From the NCBI RefSeq assembly GCF_027921745.1, contig NC_079239.1:1391501-1455500 (forward strand): a stretch of 64,000 bases of DNA. The letters are read 5' to 3'. Numbering within the stretch: the stretch's first letter is position 1; each line of letters starts with the position of its first letter. Source of the DNA: Schizosaccharomyces osmophilus. Lineage: Eukaryota > Ascomycota > Schizosaccharomycetes > Schizosaccharomycetales > Schizosaccharomycetaceae. The notes under the pieces are model-generated. The model was given only the letters and a program-made list of their open reading frames with translations. It did not search any database and was not told where the DNA came from. This document shows positions 20,993 through 31,593 of this stretch, in pieces. Made by a program: the position numbers and the translations under genes.

Positions 20993-22303
20993 TTAAGAAG
21001 GGACCAAATCTTTTACCCATTTAATTTTTTCAGTGTTCGGAGGAGCTAGTTCCCAAATGTCTTGAGCGAATTTTGAATATTTTTGTTGAAGGCACAAAGA
21101 CATAGCAATTGCCATAGTCTGAGCGGTAGGTAAAAGATTTATTTCTCTCATTTCACGTAACAAAACCGGTATTTTTTCTACTTGTTTCAATTCAACGTAA
21201 AGTCGGAGACGTTCATGGAAGGCCTGAATCGCAGGAGGCCAAGGAATTTTTGATTTGTAGAATGCCCAGTAAAAATCAGCAGAAGACACATCGTGCAATT
21301 GTCTGAGAATAAAAAGTACGGTGATTAATGATCGAGAGGTGACCTCACAACATTGACCAGGCAATGTAGGATGAGGTTCTTGAATAGGATATTGCATTGG
21401 CGCGTCCACCTGTTGTTGTAGGATTCTTAGGGCTAGAAATTTGTTGCTCTCATGCTTAGCAGTACACAAAATTTTTGCATAAGAGCAGAGTAGGTCTTCA
21501 TGGATTACAAACTCATTATCTTTATATTTTGAGACTGTGAACTCCCACAAATCGCGAGCAAACTTGTGCATTTCCTCGAACCGATCAGGCTGCATTTCAG
21601 CAATATCAAGATATAAATACATAACTTTTGAGGCAATTGAGGAATCCAATTTTGTTTTTGGTTGCAAGAGGATATCGTTTGCAAACTCGACATCCTTAAG
21701 TTTCAAACAGCATTGAGCCAATATATTGATATGAATCGTGTTTGGAGATACCGTCGAATTAGATCGATAAAGATTTTCGTATACTTTCTTTATTAATTCA
21801 GATAGCTTCTTCTTACTGGCAGCTTCATCGTTCACCAGTATAGAGTATAGTCCTTGTAACAGAATTGTGTAAGTAAATTCATTCGGCATCTGCATTGACT
21901 TTTTCATCATATTGTACAAGGACCAAGCAGAGTTGTATTCGCCCTTCCTCAAATGATATCCCAACAAGTGATTGTATGCGACAGTTTTTGGTGCCAATGA
22001 CTTTTTCACAAGTAAATCTAGTGCGGCTTTTGGCTGTTCGCCTTTTGTTAACTTGGCAACTTTCTGAGCTAGTATATAGCTTTCATTTCGTATATTGAAA
22101 TCATCTTTTGACTTCTTTGTTTGGCGTATATGTTGTTTGTCGGAACCTTGCTCTGAATCCAACTTCTCTTGGCGTTTTCGAGCTACTTTTGTAGCATTGC
22201 TGACTTGTGTAACTACTGCCGTATGAAATGTCTGAACTCTCCCAAAATTCGACACATTTTTTGCAAAATTTCTCGAACGTCGCAGAAAAATAGGTAAGTG
22301 CAT
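20993..22303 (-). CDS. ppr2: mitochondrial pentatricopeptide repeat protein Ppr2
   Basis: Single exon, 436 aa from the ATG at 22303. The N-terminus MHLPIFLRRSRNFAKNVSNF is basic, poor in acidic residues and amphipathic, as in a mitochondrial presequence. PPR-like helical pairs follow: TVAYNHLLGYHLRKGEYNSAWSL, then NEFTYTILLQGLYSIL, and others to the C-terminus, ending near QTMAIAMSLCLQQKYSKFAQDIWEL. PPR proteins bind organellar RNA one base per repeat. The symbol rests on gene order and repeat content: fission yeast Ppr2 acts in mitochondrial gene expression, as I recall. The frame stays open a few codons upstream but without an ATG. Confidence 0.8.
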   Translation of the reverse strand: MHLPIFLRRSRNFAKNVSNFGRVQTFHTAVVTQVSNATKVARKRQEKLDSEQGSDKQHIRQTKKSKDDFNIRNESYILAQKVAKLTKGEQPKAALDLLVKKSLAPKTVAYNHLLGYHLRKGEYNSAWSLYNMMKKSMQMPNEFTYTILLQGLYSILVNDEAASKKKLSELIKKVYENLYRSNSTVSPNTIHINILAQCCLKLKDVEFANDILLQPKTKLDSSIASKVMYLYLDIAEMQPDRFEEMHKFARDLWEFTVSKYKDNEFVIHEDLLCSYAKILCTAKHESNKFLALRILQQQVDAPMQYPIQEPHPTLPGQCCEVTSRSLITVLFILRQLHDVSSADFYWAFYKSKIPWPPAIQAFHERLRLYVELKQVEKIPVLLREMREINLLPTAQTMAIAMSLCLQQKYSKFAQDIWELAPPNTEKIKWVKDLVPS

Positions 22304-22495
22304 CTGAAGGAATACTAATGGAACGCACAAGCCTACTATAGTCGAAACTGTGTTCCTACATCAAAAATACCAATGCTTGGAAACCCGGAAGCTCATGATT
22401 ATATTTATACAGCATTCAAATGCTTTTTACAAAATTAATTTACATACAAATAGAAGTAAGAAAAGATATAGTTATTTTGAACATCTACACCAAAA

Positions 22496-23533
22496 TTAAA
22501 GCATCTTTCTAACAAGAGTGTTAATGTGCTCATCACGCTTACCAGTATCACCTCCCTCGATGAAGTGGGTGAACTTGCGAGCTCTGAAACCACCCAAAGG
22601 AGAAGAGAGCTGGAAGGGCCAGACGAAGTTGGAAGCTTGCTTGAAGTTAGGGCCAACAGTGTAAATTTCGTGAATCAAATCCTCAATAGACATGATAGAG
22701 TACTTGCCCAAGTTCTCTTCAATGAGGGAGTTACCAGTAAGAGCAATACGTTGCTTGTTGATCTTTCCGAAACCGCGCTTGTACATCAAATCACGAACAG
22801 TCTTCAAGTTGGGACTACCATAGGTAACATAAGGCTCGACGACTTGAAGCATTTCCTTGGTGGCCTTGTTGAACTTAACGAAAACACCGTTGTTGATTTG
22901 GATTAAACGCAAGAGTTGCATGATCTTACGAGCCTTAGGGGGGATGTTGTTGACACCACGAAGACGGATAACGAAGATCAACTTGGGTTCTTCAGGGACA
23001 TAGAAGTTGCCCTCGGCACGAGCCTTACGACCAAGTTCAATTTGCTCACGCTCAGCCTTACGGTATTCGGCATCATAAGCTTCAGCACGCTTGGCGATGA
23101 GTTCACGCTTCTTTTGGCGAAGCTAGATTAATGTTAGTTATAAGCTCAGCAAGGAAAAAATAACGAGTAAAAAGTAAAGATACAAAAGGGAATAAGAAAA
23201 ACAAAGTCAGTCCCGAAAGATGGTATACTGGAAGCACATCGCAGCGCTAGCTCTCCAAAAAAATTTTGTCATCATACTGTTTTTCCCTGTAAAACAAAAG
23301 TTTTTACTTATTTTTCATAATAAGTAAAAACATATTTCGCTTCACATTACACTTTTGATTCATTACTTTCAAGCAAATTTTTGGTTTTGCAAATATGTAC
23401 TTACACCTTTCTTTTCAGCAGCAGCAGCAACACGTTGTTCACGAGATTGCTCCTGTGTCTTCTTCTTCTTCAAAAGAGACTCGGGAGCAAAGATTTGCTC
23501 CTTGGAAGGGACCGTTGACGATGCTACAGCCAT
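22496..23533 (-). CDS. rpl7: 60S ribosomal protein uL30 (L7)
   Basis: Exons (minus) 23533..23405 and 23122..22496 give 251 aa, the usual length. The 282-base intron, long for this genome, has a GTAAGT donor and an ACTAAC branch with TCTAG acceptor, and hosts a C/D snoRNA candidate. The protein has the eukaryote-specific basic N-terminal helix ([24 protein letters not shown] then LRQKKREL) and the uL30 core [23 protein letters not shown]. It sits on the large subunit near 5S rRNA and functions in 60S assembly. Codon use is strongly biased, as in highly expressed genes. It shares a divergent HomolD promoter with rps14. Fission yeast has more than one L7 gene, so I do not number the paralogue. 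Confidence 0.95.
23203..23282 (-). ncRNA. C/D box snoRNA candidate inside the rpl7 intron (snR39-type)
   Basis: On the minus strand, box C ATGATGA is at 23275..23269 and box D CTGA at 23210..23207. Flanks AAAAACA and TGTTTTT can form the terminal stem. The 13 bases immediately before box D (23223..23211, CCATCTTTCGGGA) are complementary to the conserved large-subunit rRNA segment CCCGAAAGATGG. By the box D plus five rule the methylated base would be the G that follows CCC, which I recall as G805 in budding yeast numbering. In budding yeast, introns of the L7 genes host snR39/snR59, which act on the same rRNA segment. Ends are estimated. Confidence 0.75.
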
Positions 23534-23596
23534 GATGGTGGATGTCTGGTGTTGAAGTTTGGTTTCCAAGTCAAAGAACACAAGTTTCTTCGAGAG

Positions 23597-23630
23597 CAGT
23601 CACAAATGTTGGACTCGAAAATTGTGACTG
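23597..23630. promoter_or_regulatory. inverted pair of HomolD boxes, shared rpl7/rps14 promoter
   Basis: CAGTCACA at 23597-23604 and its exact reverse complement TGTGACTG at 23623-23630. HomolD is the TATA-like element of fission yeast ribosomal protein promoters. The two copies lie in the 177 bases between the divergent start codons, with spacing that could let one face each gene. Confidence 0.88.
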
Positions 23631-23710
23631 TTTCTTGGACATGGTAACACGGAAATTTACAGAGAAAAAAAAACAAGTTGTTGTAAAGTATCCGGAACCA
23701 ACCACAAAAA

Positions 23711-24130
23711 ATGGCTACCAACGTTGGCCCTCAAATCCGCTCTGGAGAGCTCGTCTTTGGCGTTGCTCACATCTACGCCTCTTTCAACGATACCTTCGTT
23801 CATATCACTGATTTGACCGGTAAGGAAACCATCACCCGTGTTACTGGTGGTATGAAGGTCAAGACCGACCGTGATGAGTCTTCTCCTTACGCTGCCATGT
23901 TGGCCGCTCAAGACGCTGCTGTCAAGTGCAAGGAAGTTGGTGTCACCGCTCTTCACATTAAGATCCGTGCTACCGGTGGTACTGCTACCAAGACTCCTGG
24001 CCCTGGTGCTCAAGCCGCTTTGCGTGCTTTGGCTCGTGCTGGTATGCGTATTGGCCGTATCGAAGACGTTACTCCCATCCCTACCGACTCTACTCGTAGA
24101 AAGGGTGGTCGCCGTGGTCGCAGACTTTAA
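23711..24130 (+). CDS. rps14: 40S ribosomal protein uS11 (S14)
   Basis: Intronless, 139 aa, the standard length. The chain shows the uS11 core: [54 protein letters not shown], and the conserved basic C-terminal tail [12 protein letters not shown]. uS11 binds 18S rRNA on the platform and its tail takes part in late 40S maturation. Codon use is highly biased. It is transcribed divergently from rpl7 through paired HomolD boxes. Fission yeast carries two S14 genes; which copy this is cannot be told from sequence alone. Confidence 0.96.
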   Translation: MATNVGPQIRSGELVFGVAHIYASFNDTFVHITDLTGKETITRVTGGMKVKTDRDESSPYAAMLAAQDAAVKCKEVGVTALHIKIRATGGTATKTPGPGAQAALRALARAGMRIGRIEDVTPIPTDSTRRKGGRRGRRL

Positions 24131-24162
24131 ATATGTTTGGGGTTCTGGGACTTTTGGATTGT

Positions 24163-24240
24163 TACTATCAAATCTTTTGTGTATATGCTCCATTCCTCTT
24201 GTAACACTGTTACAAAAGGGTACCGACTGATTTGATAGTA
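24163..24240. other. nested inverted-repeat element downstream of rps14
   Basis: TACTATCAAATC (24163-24174) is the exact reverse complement of GATTTGATAGTA (24229-24240). Inside it lies a second hairpin, TTGTAAC (24199-24205), loop ACT, GTTACAA (24209-24215), extended by CCT/AGG across one C-A mismatch. The unit starts 33 bases after the rps14 stop codon, so it is probably within or just past the 3' UTR. CTGA at 24227-24230 overlaps the right arm, but there is no box C, so it is not a C/D snoRNA by my reading. Confidence 0.5.
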
Positions 24241-25199
24241 GGTATTCACACAATAAAATAAGGTATCGAAATCCTTTCTTATGATATCGTTCGAATATGC
24301 AATGTTTAGTAGTATCACAAAAGTAGTTTAAGGCCACAAAAGTAAATATCGTACTATGCTCTTCTAACTTGGGATGTGTTTTGCAAGTATTAAGGACGCA
24401 ATTTGAGTGGAACTGAATTAATGGTATTTCTTGTGTATAATTTGCAGAAATGTATGTGTAAGCGACTGGATGAAAGTTGCGTGCGCGTTTTAACAGGTTC
24501 GTCGTTACGAACATCTTCTTCGATAATTATAAATGATGTACTTTATACTTTTGCTAGTTAGTCCTATTTGTTTTGAATACATATACATGAGAGATTTCAT
24601 TCAACCCGATTTACCAAGTTTCAGTGGGACTTGTCTACTTTTGTTTATTTATGTACCTCTACCTGTTCTTTCTAAAAAGTGATTCTCAGAGTTTCGCTAG
24701 AAATAAAGGGAAATTAAAAGTATGAAGTAATAAATAACAAAAAAAACCAGTACCAGCTAAACTTCCATCAGAATTGTTGATATTATAGGAGTCATCTGTA
24801 ATGAACATAAATAAACCAGGTAATCGTAGCGACCTTATAATTTTGTACACTTTACAGCACAGGAAACATTTAAAGAAGCTCACAATTTCATTATATTCCT
24901 AAGTTAACTATTACCAATTATTTTACACGGTACAAAGACGAAAGACAATATTGACTTCAGGATACTAGTAAACGATGTCGAGAAAATAAACATTCAACAA
25001 GAAACAAAACAATTAGTTCAAGTTAATCAAAGTAGCAAGATAGTGAAATTCAAAGGTCTCAATGCCACTTAATTTTTCTCCGTATTTTAAACGTAAACAA
25101 AAACATTCATTTCAAATTATTTCTTTGAAGATGTTTACACTAAACCTCACTATGCACATTACCGAACCCTAAGCAAAATTTGTACGCGCAAAAATAAAT

Positions 25200-25207
25200 C
25201 GTGACTG
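25200..25207 (+). promoter_or_regulatory. HomolD-like box of rps16
   Basis: CGTGACTG differs in one base from TGTGACTG, the reverse complement of the HomolD consensus. It lies 80 bases upstream of the rps16 ATG, the place expected for a ribosomal protein core promoter. Confidence 0.6.
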
Positions 25208-25286
25208 CTTTTAAGAGTGGGTCCCAAAGTCGAAACTTTTCTGTTTCAGCGGTTCACCACAGAAGAACCACCATCCACGAGCCAAT

Positions 25287-25791
25287 ATGCAGTCAGTTCA
25301 GTGCTTTGGAAAGAAAGGCAATGCCACGGCTGTCGCTCACTGCAAGGCCGGTAAGGGTTTGATCAAGGTTAACGGAGCCCCTCTCTCCCTCGTTCAACCC
25401 GAAATTTTGCGTATGAAGGTTTATGAGCCCATCTTGGTTGCTGGCGCCGATAAGTTCGCTGGCGTTGACATTCGTGTCCGCGTTTCCGGTGGTGGTCAAG
25501 TTTCTCAAATATATGCCATCCGTCAAGCCATTTCCAAGGCTATCGTTGCTTACTACCAAAAGTTTGTTGACGAACACTCCAAGGCTGAACTCAAGAAGGC
25601 CCTCGTCACCTACGACCGTACCTTGTTGGTCGCCGACCCTCGTCGTATGGAGCCCAAGAAGGTAGGTTTTTTGCTAAAGAGCCGACAAATCACCGGATTT
25701 GTCATTCATCAGTATCTTGTTTGTTTACTAACTTTGTATCTAGTTCGGTGGTCACGGTGCTCGTGCTCGTCAACAAAAGTCTTACCGTTAA
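25287..25791 (+). CDS. rps16: 40S ribosomal protein uS9 (S16)
   Basis: Exons 25287..25661 and 25744..25791 give 140 aa, the standard length. The 82-base intron has a GTAGGT donor, a TACTAACTTT branch and a TCTAG acceptor, and contains a perfect 8-bp hairpin at 25684-25703. The second exon encodes only [15 protein letters not shown], the universally conserved uS9 tail whose last Arg reaches the P site. The body shows [15 protein letters not shown] and [20 protein letters not shown]. Codon use is highly biased. The intron placed just before the essential tail means that an unspliced mRNA yields a protein without the P-site contact. Confidence 0.96.
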
Positions 25792-26231
25792 AATGTGGTT
25801 GGCTTTGTTCATTATGTATCTATACAATTGATTCTCCTTCCTTACCACATAATAGGGTTTATTTTTGGTATAATTTATAAAGCCATTAGGAACTATCATT
25901 GTAAGAAGTGATAATCTAAAGTAGTCTATGCAGTGTTGCAAAGTCTAAGTTCCATATGTAGCACACTCAATTGCAGTTTCATGTAAAGTGGATGTAAGTG
26001 CATGTCCAGAAATGGAGGAGGTAGAGGTTTCATATGCCACTGTAATGCCTGTTAGGTTTATCCTTGTGTTTGGGTTGATTAGCTATCAAGTTTGAATTAT
26101 CGAAATATCGATTTATATTTCACTACGTACCTACAGTTACACACGGTTTTCGGTCGTGAGTGAATCTCCATTTCTGATCCCTCTACCGTGAGGAATTTTC
26201 GTTTATGTTTAGGAGAAAAAGAAGGTAGAAG
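25792..26231. other. intergenic, rps16 3' end and cdk11 promoter
   Basis: No gene or RNA recognised; short random frames only. Confidence 0.5.
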
Positions 26232-27490
26232 ATGGCAAAATCAAAATGGGAATCTTTAGAAAATGATCAATTTGCCTCTGAAAATCAAAGGTCTGAACTT
26301 GAATGGAAAAGGAAACGCAAATTGGAAAGAAAGCGGAAACGCGAATTACTGGAAGAAGAAGCAACAAAAGAAGATCAAAATTTAGTCTCTTACAGGTCAT
26401 ATTTATCAGCAAATGTACCCCGTTTGGGGTCCTGCGATGGTATCCAGGATTATGAAATCCTAAACAAAATTGAAGAAGGATCTTATGGAATTGTCTACCG
26501 TGCAAAAGAAAAGTCGACAGAAAAATTAGTAGCTTTGAAGAAAATAAAGTTCGATCCTAATGGGTTTGGTTTTCCCATCACAAGTCTGAGGGAAATCCAT
26601 TCTTTATCCAGTGTTCGGCACGACCATGTGATGGAGCTGAAGAAAGTCGTAGTTGGTAATGATTTGAAAGACATATACTTAGTTATGGAATTTATGGAGC
26701 ATGACTTAAAGTTTCTTCTGGATGATATGCCTGAGGATTTTCTTATATCTGAAGTAAAAACATTAATGCTTCAGTTGCTAGCGTCTACGGCAACCATCCA
26801 TTACCATTGGTATCTCCATCGAGATTTGAAGCCATCAAATTTATTGATGAATAATACAGGGGAGATCAAAGTTGCTGATTTTGGTTTAGCTCGTCCAACG
26901 TCCGAACCAAAATCAAAGTTGACTCGCGTTGTCGTTACTCTTTGGTATCGAGCTCCAGAGCTTTTGTTAGGAACACCAAGTTATGGAAGAGAAATTGACA
27001 TGTGGAGTATAGGTTGTATTTTTGCCGAAATGGTAAATCGCTCTCCACTTTTCCCTGGAAAGAACGAGTTGGATCAATTGCATAAAGTATGTATTTTTTT
27101 ATTCTATATTTTTGATTTAGCTCAATTTTTTTTTGCTAACCGCACTAGATTTTTACTGTCTTAGGGTATCCTGATGAAGAAGATTGGCCCCAGTATCGAC
27201 TACTACCTCATGCCAATAAAATAAAGCTTCCAACAATAAAGACGAAGCCCAGATTACGAGAAGTTGTTAAAAACTTAACAGCTAATGGTTTTGACTTGAT
27301 GGAACGTCTTCTTTCTCTTAATCCAGCGAAGCGCATTTCTGCAAAAGAAGCACTACAGCACCCGTTTTTTTACGAATCTCCTCGACCTAAAGATCCAAAA
27401 TTTTTCCCTACCTTTCCAAGTAAGGCCAAAGGTGAGATGCGAGGTCGGAATTTCATGTCCGCCAATACCTCGCAAGACTCTGTGAAATAA
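26232..27490 (+). CDS. cdk11: cyclin-dependent kinase Cdk11 (Ppk23)
   Basis: Exons 26232..27086 and 27149..27490 give 398 aa. The 62-base intron has a GTATGT donor, a GCTAACC branch and a CACTAG acceptor; the junction reads ELDQLHKIFTVLGYPDEEDW. After a charged N-terminus (about 70 residues) comes a complete kinase domain: P-loop EEGSYGIVYRA near 81, VALKKI with the catalytic Lys, a PITSLREI helix where other CDKs have PSTAIRE (this is the CDK11 signature), HRDLKPSN near 196, DFGLARP near 216, WYRAPELLLG, and a C-lobe ending with SAKEALQHPFF. The T-loop carries TRVVVTLWYR with a possible activating Thr. Fission yeast Cdk11 phosphorylates Mediator subunits, as I recall. The usual long CDK11 N-terminus of animals is absent. 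Confidence 0.93.
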
Positions 27491-28152
27491 TTGAGTTTAC
27501 TATTGTAAATCGGTCCTAACAACAGTTGGAAAATGAATTATTAATGAATATTTGGTATGATATTACTGCCAAACCAATATACAGTGATCCACTTGTTTAC
27601 ATACAGATTATGAATTGCTTTGAGAAACAGCAGTAAGATATTTGATTAAATGCTGAGCAAGCTAGGCTGATTGTTTATTACTACTATCTTCTTTTGTTTC
27701 TCCTACGATGTTAATGCCGTTCTTAACGGACAATAGACTGCTTATATAGCTAATTATGATAAATAAGCGTTGAATAAATAGTGCACACAAGTGCTTCTAG
27801 TTAATCGTGGGTTGTTTAACTAAATGTGCAATGTTCTACATTGTGTACATGAATATCATCAAATGAAATAAATAAATTTCACATAAAACAATGCATGATT
27901 GCCTGGGTCTTTTGGACACATACTGAATTAATTATTGTTTACTTATTATTCTCTAATATAATGATCAAAGTTTAAGATACTTGTACTTAAGACTGCGAAA
28001 CCGCCTCGCAGAGATCACTGTTCAGCTGTCCTACCACAATATCTCAAAGTATCAGCATACCAACGTAGAGTACAAGTATCTGTCTGAGACGTGGATTTAA
28101 TTTATACATTCTTCTTTAAATTTGGTCTTTAGCACCTGCTATAGTCAACACA
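27491..28152. other. intergenic, cdk11 3' end and cotransporter leader
   Basis: No open frame of note. The main feature is the inverted-repeat element at 27975-28081, 72 bases before the next start codon. Confidence 0.5.
27975..28081. other. 107-base structured element with a 13-bp terminal stem
   Basis: AGATACTTGTACT (27975-27987) pairs perfectly with AGTACAAGTATCT (28069-28081). Inside, CTGCGA and TCGCAG form a perfect 6-bp hairpin around the loop AACCGCC (about 27993-28011). This part is GC-richer than its surroundings. Its position before the cotransporter ATG allows a 5' UTR element; equally it could be a separate non-coding RNA. It does not match tRNA, 5S rRNA, C/D boxes or any spliceosomal RNA I can recognise. 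Confidence 0.5.
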
Positions 28153-31100
28153 ATGGCAAGGTTATTGACGAAATCCACTCAAGTAATCGATTTTCTATCG
28201 GATCAGCTCTCGCGAAGAAGTGCTCGACATTTTTGGGAAACTCAAGAGAACTTGGAATCGTCAAATCCTTTACTGCAAGAACCACCGGAGAATTATAACA
28301 GTCTCAATATCTCAGACTTACCTCCATTATCAAGAAGTGTTACTGTTGCGGAAAATGAACAGTCTGGAGATGCAGTAAAGCTAGGAACTTTCGAAGGCTG
28401 TTTTATACCTACCACTTTAAACGTCTTATCTATTTTACTTTATTTGCGGTTTCCATGGATCGTAGGAGAAGCAGGAGTTTTAAAGACATTGCTGATGCTT
28501 GTTATCAGTTACACCATAGGATTTCTCACAAGTTTGTCGATATCAGCAATCTGCACAAATGGTATGGTACGAGGCGGTGGTGCATACTATGCTGTTTCTA
28601 GGTCTATTGGTCCTGAAATGGGTGGTTCCATCGGCTTCATTTTTTTCGTTGGTCAAATTTTGAATACTGGTATGAACATTTCCGGATTTGTCGAGCCTGT
28701 GATTGGTTTGGTTGGAAAAAATTCTGGCACGATTCTTAAACTTATTCCAGAAGGATTTTGGTGGAACTTTGCTTATACTACTGTCGTGTTAATCCTTTGT
28801 TGCAGTTTGTGTTGCTTAGGTTCTGCGACATTCGCAAGAGCATCGAATGCACTGTTTATACTCATTATCCTCTCTACCATATCCATCCCCATTTCAGCTA
28901 TGTTAGTCCGCCCATTCAAGAATCCTAGTCTAGATCTTTATTTTACAGGTTTAAAGTTATCTACCTTTGTTGAGAACCTTCGTTCATCCTATACAAAAGA
29001 CTTGAATTCAAATCTCCAAGAATCATTTAAAAGTACCTTCGGTGTTTTCTTTCCTGCGACTGCTGGTTTATTAGCTGGCGCGAGTATGTCCGGTGATCTG
29101 AAGGCTCCTTCTCGTGCAATCCCCAAAGGAACCCTTACTTCTCTGTTCACGACATTCCTTTTATACCTTACTGTTATTCTTTGCATCGGTGCATCCGTTA
29201 CTCGATCCGGTCTTTTGTTTGACATGGAAGTGCTTGAACATATTAGTTTGCATCCTTTACTTATTATTTCGGGCATACTAGCTAGTGGAGCGTTTAGTTC
29301 TTTTATGGGTATATTCGGCGCCGCTAAGTTACTTCAAGCTATCGCCCGTGACGACCTGATTCCTGGCTTATTTTTATTTGCCAAAGGATCTGAACAACAA
29401 GACATACCGTTTCGAGCCATCTTCCTAACGTATGCGATTACTCAACTTAGTCTTTACTGGGACATAAACATGCTTTCTTCAATGATAACAATGACTTTTC
29501 TCTTGACCTTTGGATTTATTAACCTGGCCTGTCTATTATTAAGATTGAGCAGCACTCCCAACTTTCGTCCTACCTTTTCATTTTTCAATCGGTTTACTAC
29601 CGGATTCGGCTGCGCTTTGTCATTTGGTATCATGTTTTATATTGACCGAATAAACGCGTTTGCCTCATTCTTAATTGCAGGATTACTAATCTTTGTCATT
29701 TACTTCACAAGTCCTCCGAAAAACTGGGGAGATGTTTCGCAAGGAATAATTTATCACCAACTTCGAAAATATCTTCTGCATACCAACAAAACAAAAGAGA
29801 ATATAAAGTATTGGCGCCCACAGATTCTATTGCTCGTTAACAATCCAAACCGCTCAGAGAATATAATCCGTTTTTGCAATTCTTTAAAAAAAGGTAAGTT
29901 GATACACAGTTCTTAAATATACTAACCTTCCAGGGTCTCTTTACATTTTAGGGCATGTAATTGTCTCTAAGGATTTTCAAGCCAGTATGGAAGAATTGCG
30001 AAAGCAGCAGCAACTTTGGCACGAGTTCATACTTAAGAGAGATATCAAAGGGTTTGTTGATCTTACTGTTGCACCCGACGAAGTATGGGGGATTCGTGGC
30101 CTTATTTCATCCGCTGGGCTGGGTGGTATACGCCCGAATATTGCCGTACTTACTTTTATTAATACAAGATACAAAAAGGTTGATGCGGCCAAACACAAAG
30201 CCCTTAAAGATGATGACGACTCTTCAAGTATGAGAGATATGTCGGATTCCCACATTGCTGAGCATGCGATTTTACCAGTCAAGTGGGTTCAGATTTTGGA
30301 AGACATTCTTGCCGGTCTTGTTGATGTGATGGTGACTTATGGATTTGATCGACTGCAATGGCCCCAGACAAAGGGAACAAAACGATACATTGATATGTTT
30401 CCCGTGCACATGGCATCAAATTTGGAGTCACATACGAATAGAACGAGGCCTTTGTATGCTACAAATTTAGAGACTTACACAATGGTTTTCCAATTAAGCT
30501 GGATATTACACACATCACCCGAGTGGAAACAAGGATGCACATTACGGCTGCTTACTATTGTTGAGCACGAAAATGAAATTGAAGCTGAAAAACGAAGTTT
30601 GGAACAATTGCTAGAGACATTCCGGATGAAAGCTGAAGTGAAAGTCTTATGTCTTTCTTTGAGCAATTTGGATGCTTATAGGTATATTTTAAAGAATGAG
30701 CCCATTTCACCTGAAAAATCTGCCGATATCGAAGTCATGCTGAACGATGATCCATGGTGGAATGATCTTTCACGACACCGCAATAATTCGACGGCTTTCT
30801 CGAGGAATAACATAATCCATCGCAAACAATCTGATTTTAGTTTTGGGCCATCTAGTGCTCGACAACGAAGTGCTCCACCGTTGAGCATTCCTTTAAGTTT
30901 CCGACTTGGTCAATCCCTAAAACAAGCTCACCCTTTTAGTCAACCTTCCTCCGTGGACGATGAAGACGGCGCACCTCCTAAAGCTCATCGATATTACTCT
31001 GATAATACCCTTGAGACACCTTATGATGTACGATCGCAATCATCCAATTCCAGCGATGACCAAAGCATGGAAAATCAAAAAGAAAGTCCAGATATGGACG

Positions 31101-31342
31101 CTAATTTTACCTTTAATGATCTTTCTTCAAGAGCCCAGTATATTATTATGAATGAAATGATCAAGGAGCACACAAAAGAGACGGCGGTACTGTTTACTGT
31201 TTTACCTGCACCTCATGCCAAAACATATCAGAATTTTACTAAGTCAGAACAGTACGTGGATGATTTGCTTATCTTCATGAAGGGCCTACCTCCTTGTGGA
31301 TTAATCCATTCTAAAAGCCTTACTATTACAACGGCACTATAG
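28153..31342 (+). CDS. cation-chloride cotransporter (CCC family, Vhc1-like)
   Basis: Exons 28153..29893 and 29934..31342 give 1049 aa. The 40-base intron has a GTAAGT donor, ACTAAC branch and TTCCAG acceptor; the joined frame reads NSLKKGSLYILGHVIVSKDFQ, whereas the next downstream AG would drop six residues of this conserved strand. The N-terminus is cytosolic. The membrane domain (about residues 80-525) opens with GTFEGCFIPTTLNVLSILLYLRFPWIVGEAG, the CCC signature, followed by NGMVRGGGAYYAVSRSIGPEMGGSIG in TM3; about 12 spans are visible. A long C-terminal cytosolic domain with a Ser-rich insertion near 840-920 follows. In budding yeast Vhc1 is a vacuolar K-Cl cotransporter; the same role is inferred here. 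Confidence 0.9.
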
Positions 31343-31593
31343 ATTTTTTGGCTGATTTGTACTGGAACGCTGTACTATATTTATTCATGAATTAATTATT
31401 TATTTTTTATTTTCCTACGTAAACAGGGTAACTGGACATGTATGTAGAAAACATAAAAGGCTGGTAGGGTCAAGTCCAAAACGAAAAAGGGTAGAGATGG
31501 GAAAAATAAAAGGTATATGAAATAGAACACAACAAGATAGAAAGAGGAAAAAAATCGATATTTTTGCAAGTGTATGTGGAGCACGGAAAGTCA

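Larger units (their letters stand above)
24131..25286. other. 1.15 kb intergenic region between rps14 and rps16
   Basis: It contains the hairpin element at 24163-24240 just after rps14, then about 900 bases of AT-rich DNA with no gene, and the rps16 promoter at the right end. No open frame looks real. Confidence 0.5.

Noticed and set aside
23657-24514. Long minus-strand frame across rps14 (285 codons)
   Set aside because: It is the shadow of the codon-biased rps14 gene on the other strand.
29934-29951. Downstream acceptor (TTTTAG at 29951) for the cotransporter intron
   Set aside because: It keeps the frame but removes SLYILG from a strand conserved in the CCC family; the first AG after the branch restores it.
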